Virus record (IMG/VR): IMGVR_UViG_3300046360_000215
Span: 1 to 26,749 of that record
DNA from: a virus
DNA length: 26,749 bases
Strand: one strand, 5' to 3'
This document shows positions 6,746 through 11,992 of this stretch, piece after piece (positions within the stretch are counted from its first letter, which is position 1; each line of letters begins with the position of its first letter). The notes under the pieces are model-generated. The model searched no databases. It was not told the origin of the DNA and saw only the letters and a list, made by a program, of their open reading frames with translations. Made by a program: the position numbers and the translations under genes.

Positions 6746-6983
6746 GACAAAGTATATCGGAAGCGGCATAGAGGTTAATGAAAATTGCCGGGTTGATTTT
6801 AGGCCGTCGTTTGGCAGTGATGGTTTTTTGTGGGGTATAAATACTTATGATGCTACATATGCGGCGCGGTTATCTTTCAATGACAAACTTACCCGTGAGG
6901 AGGCTATAAGGATATGTGGCTTTTTTGCCGGGTGTTATAAAGAATTACAACAAATGGAGCAGGACAATGAACCAAATAGTTAA
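6738..6983 (+). CDS. Hypothetical small protein
   Basis: An 81-aa protein starting MIRTKYIGSGIEVNENCRVDF. The start is fixed by an excellent AAGGAGGTGG Shine-Dalgarno 5 nt upstream; the longer reading of the frame, starting at 6663, is not needed. The chain alternates beta-like segments (CRVDFRPSFG, FLWGINTY) with a C-terminal helix (TREEAIRICGFFAGCYKELQQ). Its end overlaps the start of the RecT-like gene by 17 nt. Unknown function. Confidence 0.7.
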   Translation: MIRTKYIGSGIEVNENCRVDFRPSFGSDGFLWGINTYDATYAARLSFNDKLTREEAIRICGFFAGCYKELQQMEQDNEPNS

Positions 6984-7827
6984 GGCTGAAAGCTTCTCAC
7001 TTACACCAAAGAACTTAGATGAGGCAATGAAATTTGCTGACATACTGGCAAAAAGCACAATAGTCCCTAAAGGCTACCAGGGCAGGCCGGGCGATATATT
7101 AGTAGCTGTGCAGATGGGGGCTGAGGTTGGCCTAAAGCCTATACAGGCACTACAGAACATTGCAGTGATAAATGGCAAGCCCTCAATATACGGGGATGCC
7201 TGCTTAGCCTTGGTTAAGGCACATCTGGCCTTTGAAGATATCAAGGAATATTATATTGATGAAACTGAAACTGCAGTTTGTGAGATTAAAAGGAAAGGAC
7301 AATCATCGCATAAAACAACCTTTAGCAGGAAGGATGCTGAGAAAGCAGGCTTATGGGGGAAAGCAGGTCCATGGACGCAATATACAAAACGTATGCAACA
7401 AATGCGGGCTAGGGGCTTTAACGTCAGGGACACCTTTCCAGATGCATTGCAAGGACTGATACTTGCAGAAGAGGCGCAAGATTATCCAATGGAAGATGTT
7501 ACTCCTACACCGCCAGTATCTAATGCACCTAAAGTATCTAAGGCGGAAAAGTTAGCCAACCTTATCGCGGGTACTAATGATATGGTAGATGTTGATAAGA
7601 CAGAAATAAAAAAGATGATGGATTCAATCCTAGAAACAGAAATACCGCGATCCATATCCCCTTTAGCACTGGAGCTACAGGATTTAATCATTGAAAGGGA
7701 TGTGCCTAAGAAAACAACAGATTTCTGGCTGGAAAGCGCAGGAGTAAAGACACTGGCAGAATTAGACGAAGAAAAACTAGCCAAATGTATTAACTATATA
7801 CAGGAAAAATTTAAACAAGCGGCATAG
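6967..7827 (+). CDS. RecT-like single-strand annealing protein
   Basis: A 286-aa protein using the ATG at 6967 (MNQIVKAESFSLT) behind GGAGCAGGAC, which is better than the longer frame from 6916. The central part fits phage proteins annotated as RecT: GAEVGLKPIQALQNIAVING, then GKPSIYGD, and GPWTQYTKRMQQMRARGFNV. The last resembles the GPW...M..K..R element of E. coli RecT. The C-terminal third (after about residue 180) is a linker plus a helical domain with low conservation. It lies in one operon with the YqaJ exonuclease, so the pair should catalyse double-strand-end resection and annealing during replication or circularisation. Family distance from classic RecT makes the label slightly provisional. 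Confidence 0.78.
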   Translation: MNQIVKAESFSLTPKNLDEAMKFADILAKSTIVPKGYQGRPGDILVAVQMGAEVGLKPIQALQNIAVINGKPSIYGDACLALVKAHLAFEDIKEYYIDETETAVCEIKRKGQSSHKTTFSRKDAEKAGLWGKAGPWTQYTKRMQQMRARGFNVRDTFPDALQGLILAEEAQDYPMEDVTPTPPVSNAPKVSKAEKLANLIAGTNDMVDVDKTEIKKMMDSILETEIPRSISPLALELQDLIIERDVPKKTTDFWLESAGVKTLAELDEEKLAKCINYIQEKFKQAA

Positions 7828-7915
7828 GTTTACGCATAATTACCCGACTATATAATTTCAGTAGTCAAGTAATCCTTTACAACTGGATTATTGCCTTATA
7901 TCAAAGCATCCTTAT

Positions 7916-7990
7916 TGGGATGTAGCCAAGTGGTAAGGCAACGGTTTTTGATACCGTCATTCGTAGGTTCGAGTCCTACCATCCCAGCCA
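7916..7990 (+). tRNA. tRNA-Gln (anticodon UUG)
   Basis: A complete cloverleaf. Acceptor TGGGATG pairs with CATCCCA, discriminator G, and encoded CCA (7988-7990). The D-arm is AGCCAAGTGGTAAGGC-like, the anticodon stem ACGGT/ACCGT has loop TTTTGAT (anticodon TTG at 7948-7950), and the T-arm is GTAGG-TTCGAGT-CCTAC. No mispairs in the acceptor, anticodon or T stems, so it should be functional. It lies between the recombination operon and the toxin-antitoxin genes. It may serve translation of glutamine-rich virion proteins or mark an integration target. Confidence 0.96.
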
Positions 7991-7998
7991 TTTTGCAG

Positions 7999-8034
7999 TT
8001 GACATCCTTACTAGTACGGATTATAATACCGTAC
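7999..8034 (+). promoter_or_regulatory. Consensus promoter and operator of the toxin-antitoxin operon
   Basis: TTGACA (7999-8004), 17-nt spacer, TATAAT (8022-8027): a perfect sigma70 promoter. A perfect inverted repeat GTACGG (8014-8019)/CCGTAC (8029-8034) straddles the -10, as expected for autorepression by a YefM-type antitoxin or antitoxin-toxin complex. Confidence 0.88.
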
Positions 8035-8057
8035 GATATCCAAAAAGGAGGCATATC

Positions 8058-8306
8058 ATGGAATGCATTAGTATAAATGAGGCTAGAAATAACTTATATA
8101 AGCTTGTGAACGAAAGGGATTCTTTAAATGGACCTCTTTTTATTAAAGGCCGTAAAAAAATAGCCGTTCTGGTTTCAAATGAAGATTGGGAAGGCATGCA
8201 AGAAACCTTGTTAATTATGCAGGATAAGGAGTTATACGAATCTATTTTAGAGGCTGCTAAAGAACCTATCAGTGAATGCACTAAATTAGAAGATTTAAAG
8301 TGGTAA
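8058..8306 (+). CDS. yefM: YefM/Phd-family antitoxin
   Basis: An 82-aa protein with the typical N-terminal dimer/DNA-binding part (ISINEARNNLYKLVN, FIKGRKKIAVLVSNEDWEGM) and a flexible acidic C-terminal tail that would wrap the toxin (ELYESILEAAKEPISE). Length matches the family. A strong AAAGGAGG Shine-Dalgarno lies before ATG 8058. The operon promoter upstream carries an inverted repeat on the -10, consistent with autoregulation. The toxin gene follows after 1 nt. The pair may stabilise an extrachromosomal prophage or act in defence against other phages. Confidence 0.9.
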   Translation: MECISINEARNNLYKLVNERDSLNGPLFIKGRKKIAVLVSNEDWEGMQETLLIMQDKELYESILEAAKEPISECTKLEDLKW

Positions 8307-8307
8307 A

Positions 8308-8574
8308 ATGTACGCTATTATATTTAGTAAAAAAGCGAAAAAAGACGCTTTAAAGATGTCTCACTCTGATCTAAAGGAAAAACTAGAAAAGTTGTTGCAC
8401 TCTATACAAGATGATCCATTTAAAAGCCCACCTTCTTTTAAAAAGCTTAATGGAGAACTTGATGGATATTATTCAAGACGTATTAATAAACAACATAGGT
8501 TGGTTTACAAAGTAGACGAATTGAACAAAGCAATAATAATCCTGCGTATGTGGTCGCATTACGGAGATAACTAA
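8308..8574 (+). CDS. yoeB: YoeB/Txe-family toxin (ribosome-dependent mRNA interferase)
   Basis: An 88-aa RelE-superfamily protein. Family signatures: GYYSRRINKQHRLVY (residues 53-67), including R64, the counterpart of E. coli YoeB R65, and the terminal SHYGDN with H84-Y85, the counterparts of H83-Y84. Known relatives cut mRNA in the ribosomal A site. By my alignment the position of the E. coli general base E46 is a lysine here (K45 in SFKKLNG; codon 8440-8442), so catalysis may be weakened or use another acid (E50 is near). Converges on the resolvase gene with one base between the stops. The YoeB label is sure; full activity is not. Confidence 0.9.
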   Translation: MYAIIFSKKAKKDALKMSHSDLKEKLEKLLHSIQDDPFKSPPSFKKLNGELDGYYSRRINKQHRLVYKVDELNKAIIILRMWSHYGDN

Positions 8575-8575
8575 C

Positions 8576-9127
8576 TCATTCCTCGTTCTTATAATTATAG
8601 ATAGTAACTATGGAAATCTTATGCATCTCGCATAATTCCCTTAAAGTGTACCTTTTAGATTCATACATACCCTTGATTAGTTGACGTTCCCTGTAGTTAT
8701 GCTTATAACGCCTGCCACCATATTTTCCTCTCGCCCTTGCCGCTTCAAGTCCAGCCTTAGAGCGTTCTATACTCCTGTTATGTTCAAATTCCGCAAGCAT
8801 ACTGAATATGCTAAACATCATTTGTCCCATAGGGGTATCTGTCTCTATGTTTTCCTTCAAGCTACGGAAGCTTACGCTTTTTTCTTTTAAGCTTGCAAGC
8901 AGATTTATAAGCTCCTTTTGTGTACGTCCTAGCCTGTCTATTGACCATACTATTAAAGTGTCTCCCTCCTTTAAGAACTTAAAGCATTCCTCCAGTTGTA
9001 CTCTGGCAGCCTTAGCTCCACTTATTACCTCCTGGTATATTGGCCTGCACCCCTCCTTTTCCAAAGCGTCAATTTGCATTTTGATATCCTGGCTTGGGGT
9101 GGAAACCCGCGCATACCCAACCTTCAT
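8576..9127 (-). CDS. Serine recombinase, resolvase/invertase family
   Basis: A 183-aa small serine recombinase of normal resolvase length. The N-terminal catalytic domain starts MKVGYARVSTPSQD with nucleophile S9 and R7; WSIDRLGRTQ gives R65 and R68. The long E-helix region (MGQMMFSIFSMLAEFEHN) and the ERSKAGLEAARARGKYGGR linker lead to a C-terminal helix-turn-helix (TLRELCEMHKISIVTIYNYK). All key active-site residues are present. A resolvase would turn dimers into monomers at a res site, an invertase would flip a segment; no invertible segment is obvious here, so dimer resolution of a circular prophage is my preference. The upstream intergenic region contains candidate recombination repeats. 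Confidence 0.93.
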   Translation of the reverse strand: MKVGYARVSTPSQDIKMQIDALEKEGCRPIYQEVISGAKAARVQLEECFKFLKEGDTLIVWSIDRLGRTQKELINLLASLKEKSVSFRSLKENIETDTPMGQMMFSIFSMLAEFEHNRSIERSKAGLEAARARGKYGGRRYKHNYRERQLIKGMYESKRYTLRELCEMHKISIVTIYNYKNEE

Positions 9128-9291
9128 ATTTAGCCTTATAATAATTTATATAAGGGAACTATATAATATAACTTGTTTTTTGTAAAAGGTTATTGTAAGT
9201 TTCCAGATCAATTTTGATACAGGGCGGCAAGTTGTAATAACTTGAGTAGACGGCCATATAATATAAACACTACATATAGTAAGGGATACTA
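9128..9291. promoter_or_regulatory. Divergent intergenic region with dyads (candidate res/operator)
   Basis: Between the divergent resolvase and 101-aa genes. Contains ATCAA-TT-TTGAT (9208-9219), CAAGTT-GTAAT-AACTTG (9228-9244), and ACTA-CATA-TAGT (9269-9280), plus a TATAAT at 9257-9262. Resolvase genes usually sit next to their res site, so these dyads are candidates for that or for operators. Confidence 0.4.
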
Positions 9292-9597
9292 ATGACAGAT
9301 GGAACAAGATTAAAAAATATAGAGGAAAAGTTAGATAGGTTAGAAGACCTTATAATGGGATTAGCTGCAACACAAGCAACACTGAGAGAGACATACAAAA
9401 GTCATAGTGAGGGTAATGGTGGAAGTATTGGAACAAGTTATAGCTATATCATACCTGAAGGCTATAAGGTAGACCCTAGAGGAGGCGTAGTTAATGGAGG
9501 AATGTGGAATGAGTATAATAAGCCCTTTATGCCTCCTATAGTAACTAATGAGGAATACGAAAGGCTCATCAAGGAAAAGAATATAACCAAGGAGTAA
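9292..9597 (+). CDS. Coiled-coil hypothetical protein upstream of the alpha-CTD-like gene
   Basis: A 101-aa protein with an N-terminal coiled coil ([21 protein letters not shown]), a glycine/serine linker and a C-terminal part with [13 protein letters not shown] and [16 protein letters not shown]. Its Shine-Dalgarno (AAGGGA) lies 9 nt before the ATG. It ends one base before the alpha-CTD-like gene, whose GGAG ribosome site lies inside its last codons, so the two are an operon. The N-terminal coiled coils of both proteins might pair. Function unknown. Confidence 0.68.
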   Translation: MTDGTRLKNIEEKLDRLEDLIMGLAATQATLRETYKSHSEGNGGSIGTSYSYIIPEGYKVDPRGGVVNGGMWNEYNKPFMPPIVTNEEYERLIKEKNITKE

Positions 9598-9598
9598 A

Positions 9599-10096
9599 AT
9601 GTTCAATAAAATAATGAAGGCTGCCAGTGTCCCATCGAAGTCAACGCAATATATTCAAGGTTGTTTTAATAGGCTAGAGGATAGATTGAATATAGATAAA
9701 CTCGTTATAGCAGAAGAGTATGAACTACTTGGCGATAAGATAGAGATAATTAAAGAGCAGATTATAGGTTTGCAATACACTCAAGAAGAAATCCTATATT
9801 TATTACATAGGATTCCTACATTGCGATGGATTTTACAGCAGGAACAAGAAACAAAAAAACCACAGGACAATAAGAACTTTGAGGCTAAGTTAAACGAGAG
9901 TATGCGTATAGATAGGCTTCCCCTTTCTTCACGTTCCATGAATTGTTTAAATAATGAGGGTATAAAAACCGTCCGTGAATTAATAACAAAAACGGACGAG
10001 GAATTGTTAAAAAGCGTTAACTTCGGGCGTAAAAGCCTAAACGAGATCAAAGAAGCACTAAAAGAGCTTGGGTTAACCCTTGGAATGAAGCTATAA
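9599..10096 (+). CDS. RNA polymerase alpha-subunit C-terminal-domain-like protein
   Basis: A 165-aa protein. Residues 1-95 are a helical, probably coiled-coil region ([19 protein letters not shown]). Residues about 103-165 align throughout with the C-terminal domain of bacterial RNA polymerase alpha. All E. coli residues known to contact UP-element DNA have counterparts: R265=R112, N268=N115, C269=C116, G296=G143, K298=K145, S299=S146, E302=E149, and the end GLTLGMKL matches GLSLGMRL. The N-terminal assembly domain of alpha is absent, so this is not a polymerase subunit; it should bind DNA or polymerase partners and could redirect or block host transcription. The role is inference, the homology is clear from the sequence. 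Confidence 0.85.
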   Translation: MFNKIMKAASVPSKSTQYIQGCFNRLEDRLNIDKLVIAEEYELLGDKIEIIKEQIIGLQYTQEEILYLLHRIPTLRWILQQEQETKKPQDNKNFEAKLNESMRIDRLPLSSRSMNCLNNEGIKTVRELITKTDEELLKSVNFGRKSLNEIKEALKELGLTLGMKL

Positions 10097-10273
10097 TTAC
10101 TTCTTCTTCGCCATCTTAACCTTTTTCAATGCAGGATTTTCCTTTTTGGCCTTTGCGGATGACTTACGTGCTGCGGAAGCTAATATTGCTCCAGCACTTT
10201 CCTTTGAGACACCTTCTTTTTTCATTATCCTTTTTTGTTCTTCCTTAAATCCAGGATGCTTTTTCTGTTTCAT
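10097..10273 (-). CDS. Small basic phage protein (58 aa)
   Basis: A 58-aa lysine-rich protein, starting MKQKKHPGFKEEQKRIMKKEG, with the core GVSKESAGAILASAARKSS followed by a basic alanine/lysine tail. The 'HPGF...EGVSKE.AGAILA..ARK.S..AK..NP.LK.V' pattern is one I associate with small proteins found in many phage genomes, usually unnamed. A VSKESAGAILA helix pair flanked by positive charge suggests nucleic-acid or capsid-interior binding. It converges on the alpha-CTD-like gene with no gap, and starts from the dyad-containing region shared with the outer-membrane gene. Confidence 0.75.
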   Translation of the reverse strand: MKQKKHPGFKEEQKRIMKKEGVSKESAGAILASAARKSSAKAKKENPALKKVKMAKKK

Positions 10274-10286
10274 TTTCTAACCATGC

Positions 10287-10306
10287 ATATACTATAAATA
10301 GTATAT
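10287..10306. promoter_or_regulatory. AT-rich inverted repeat between divergent genes
   Basis: ATATACTAT-AA-ATAGTATAT, a perfect 9-bp dyad between the minus-strand 58-aa gene and the plus-strand outer-membrane gene. Its ATATACTATA segment also occurs at 5199-5208 in the early promoter region, so the same repressor could bind both places. It also supplies TATA-type -10 sequences. Confidence 0.5.
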
Positions 10307-10307
10307 T

Positions 10308-10322
10308 AATCAATAGGTTAAG
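10308..10322. repeat. 15-bp repeat, copy 1 (second copy at 17884)
   Basis: AATCAATAGGTTAAG, identical to 17884-17898. On the minus strand it reads CTTAACCTATTGATT, and 13 nt further on comes TATAGT. It lies upstream of the 58-aa minus-strand gene and of the outer-membrane gene on the other strand. Candidate phage promoter element. Confidence 0.55.
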
Positions 10323-10324
10323 AT

Positions 10325-10978
10325 ATGGAAAGCAAATTAAGTGTAATGATGTTGAGTTTATTGCTAACATCTTGTGGCACTAGCGCATATACGGCTGAGA
10401 CTTCATACTATGGCAAGATTAATCTAGGATGGGCATACGTGAAGGATAATAAAATAATAATATCCAATGACTATGGAAGTGCAACATTAAAAGCCAATGG
10501 TAGCGGAAACTTTACTACAGGTGCATTGGGCATTGGGCATAGTTATGGCAATGACTTTAGGACTGACCTGGAGCTATATGTAGATGATGGTGTTAAGGGA
10601 CGAAAACCATTCAATAAAACCTTGATTAATTTTAAGGTAAAAACATATGCTTCTTTCTTTAATGCATATTATGATTTTAGAAATACTACGAACTTTACCC
10701 CTTTTATAATGGGTGGAGTTGGCTATGCCTTCAATAAAGTTGAGATTAGTTCTTGCAGTAAAATCTATAAAAAGAATAGCAATGATGTTGCCTGGCAGCT
10801 TGGAATAGGCACGAGCTATGAAGTTAATCCTAACTTAGCCTTAGAGGCAAGTTACCGTTATATCAACAAGGGCATAAGGGATAGCACCTTATCCGAGTCA
10901 GGCAGCGCAACTATAAATACCTATAAATCAGCAGGGCATATACATGCGTTATTGATTGGGACAAAGATAACTTTCTAG
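10325..10978 (+). CDS. Outer-membrane beta-barrel protein (OmpX/Lom-size)
   Basis: A 217-aa protein with a signal-like N-terminus (LSVMMLSLLLTSC) and alternating beta strands ending in a C-terminal phenylalanine (LLIGTKITF), the BAM recognition signature of outer-membrane barrels. Strands such as YGKINLGWAYVK, TPFIMGGVGYAFNK and NLALEASYRYINKG fit an eight-strand barrel of the OmpX/Ail/Lom type. The signal contains a lipobox LTSC at residues 14-17, odd for a barrel; cleavage could instead occur near AYT-AE. The position in the accessory region fits a 'moron' that changes the surface of the lysogen (phage exclusion, adhesion). It overlaps the opposite gene by 4 nt at a shared CTAG. Confidence 0.82.
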   Translation: MESKLSVMMLSLLLTSCGTSAYTAETSYYGKINLGWAYVKDNKIIISNDYGSATLKANGSGNFTTGALGIGHSYGNDFRTDLELYVDDGVKGRKPFNKTLINFKVKTYASFFNAYYDFRNTTNFTPFIMGGVGYAFNKVEISSCSKIYKKNSNDVAWQLGIGTSYEVNPNLALEASYRYINKGIRDSTLSESGSATINTYKSAGHIHALLIGTKITF

Positions 10979-11397
10979 AAGCAAGGGCTGTTAAAATCGT
11001 TTGAATCATGTGGCTGTATAAGTACCCTGTCTACGTAAACTATTTTCTCAACTTCAACCGGGACTTCTATAAACTTGTCTACATAAATAGTCTTCTCTAC
11101 CTCATAAGGTGTAGGTACAGGGATATTTATAATTTTATCCATATAAATAAGTTTTTCTACTTCATAAGGAATAGAGATATTGAGAACCTTTTCTATGTAA
11201 AAGGGTTTTTCTATCTCAACAATTTTATCTACATAAATAACCTTCTCCACTTCATAAGGAACAGGGATTACTTGTACTTCAGTCTCAAGTTTAGCAAATA
11301 AATTAGATATATGGGTAAATGTAATTGCAGATAGTGCGCCTAAAGCTGCGGTTGCTATCGGTAAAAGGCCGGTAGCTCCTTTTTTGGTATAGTTCAT
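10975..11397 (-). CDS. Membrane-anchored PYEVEK-repeat protein
   Basis: 140 aa from the ATG at 11397, chosen because GGGAGG lies 7 nt before it (a longer frame begins at 11424). One N-terminal membrane segment (residues about 9-29, GLLPIATAALGALSAITF) is followed by an extended domain built of 14-residue repeats of the form PYEVEKxIYVDKxI at residues 47-60, 77-90 and 97-110, with degenerate copies at 61-72 and 114-125. The chain should form a stiff beta or polyproline-rich stalk, presumably in the periplasm. Final residues DSNDFNSPCF include one Cys. I know no exact family. Last gene of the cassette from the promoter at 11953-11981. Confidence 0.78.
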   Translation of the reverse strand: MNYTKKGATGLLPIATAALGALSAITFTHISNLFAKLETEVQVIPVPYEVEKVIYVDKIVEIEKPFYIEKVLNISIPYEVEKLIYMDKIINIPVPTPYEVEKTIYVDKFIEVPVEVEKIVYVDRVLIQPHDSNDFNSPCF

Positions 11398-11484
11398 CGT
11401 TTCGCCTCCCATATAACCGCCCATAAGAATGTATACTTATATATGAGTTTGCGCCTCTTATATTACTTTAGCAAGGCTGAAAGA

Positions 11485-11655
11485 TTATTTCTGTACACAG
11501 ACATATTGGCAGCCACACCAAGTTCCATGAAAGGCAGTTTTAGCCTCTATACCTGCTTGTTCGCAACTTTGCGGGGTTGGGAATTCTATATTCGTTACTG
11601 CTCTACCATCGCTATTGCCACACAGTAATATTAAAATGAATATAGGGGTTGTCAT
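11485..11655 (-). CDS. Small secreted Cys-rich protein
   Basis: 56 aa from the ATG at 11655 (MTTPIFILILLCGNS), which avoids overlapping the preceding gene; a longer frame from 11730 runs across that gene and is unlikely. The first 12 residues are hydrophobic like a short signal or signal-anchor. The remainder contains five cysteines (LLCGN, QSCEQ, TWCGCQY, VCVQ), which suggests disulphide bonds outside the cytoplasm. It starts 5 nt after the stop of the 88-aa membrane gene, with a GGGGTAAG element upstream. A lysis accessory or surface lipoprotein-like role is possible but not shown. Confidence 0.62.
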   Translation of the reverse strand: MTTPIFILILLCGNSDGRAVTNIEFPTPQSCEQAGIEAKTAFHGTWCGCQYVCVQK

Positions 11656-11660
11656 AACTA

Positions 11661-11927
11661 TTAACTTACCCCGAAGATCTTTAAGCCCGAAAGTATAGCT
11701 ATGATCGCCAAGGAGTTGCCAATTATCCAATAGATAAGTTTATTCTCAAGTGCTAATAAACGATTGTCCATATTGGTATCAAAATAATCTTTAGTTATTA
11801 AATGGCTTATATCAAGCTGCATGCCTTCACGGACAACATTAATAATTGCTTCTGCTTGTTCCTTCTTAACCCCTTCTTTAATAAGGGATTCAATCATTGC
11901 ATGTGTATCAAATGTAACTGTTGTCAT
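11661..11927 (-). CDS. DUF1640-like coiled-coil membrane protein
   Basis: An 88-aa protein with TFDTHAMIESLIKEGVKKEQAEAIINVVRE at the N-terminus, a middle KDYFDTNMDNRLLALENK coiled coil, and a C-terminal membrane helix (LIYWIIGNSLAIIAILSGLKIF). This matches the architecture of DUF1640/CCDC90-type proteins, common in alphaproteobacterial genomes and phages. It is the first gene behind a perfect sigma70 promoter, with GAGGAT before the start. It may form ring-like or trimeric membrane assemblies. Candidate holin or accessory in lysis only because a phage lysis set is otherwise missing here. Confidence 0.8.
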   Translation of the reverse strand: MTTVTFDTHAMIESLIKEGVKKEQAEAIINVVREGMQLDISHLITKDYFDTNMDNRLLALENKLIYWIIGNSLAIIAILSGLKIFGVS

Positions 11928-11952
11928 TTTAAGATCCTCATATTCGCCACGA

Positions 11953-11981
11953 ATTATAGCCTATAATGAGGGTTTTGTCAA
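11953..11981 (-). promoter_or_regulatory. Perfect sigma70 promoter of the small membrane-protein cassette
   Basis: Minus strand TTGACA (11981-11976), 17-nt spacer, TATAAT (11958-11953). It would start transcription near 11946 and drive 11927 to 10975 independently of the virion operon, so these genes may be expressed in the lysogen. Confidence 0.9.
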
Positions 11982-11992
11982 TTGGAAGGGAT

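Noticed and set aside
7840-7900. Dyads GACTA/TAGTC and TAATCC/GGATTA after the RecT-like gene as a terminator
   Set aside because: Short stems with long loops and no T-run; probably chance in AT-rich DNA.
7891-8076. Open reading frame of 61 codons running through the tRNA-Gln
   Set aside because: It lies over a perfect tRNA cloverleaf and a consensus promoter; no ribosome site. Not a gene.
8576-9127. Serine recombinase as a tail-fibre invertase
   Set aside because: No inverted repeat pair flanking a fibre segment was seen and the fibre genes lie several kb away; a resolvase role is simpler.
8681-9185. Two plus-strand frames antisense to the resolvase
   Set aside because: The minus-strand resolvase has all family motifs; the antisense frames look random and lack starts with ribosome sites.
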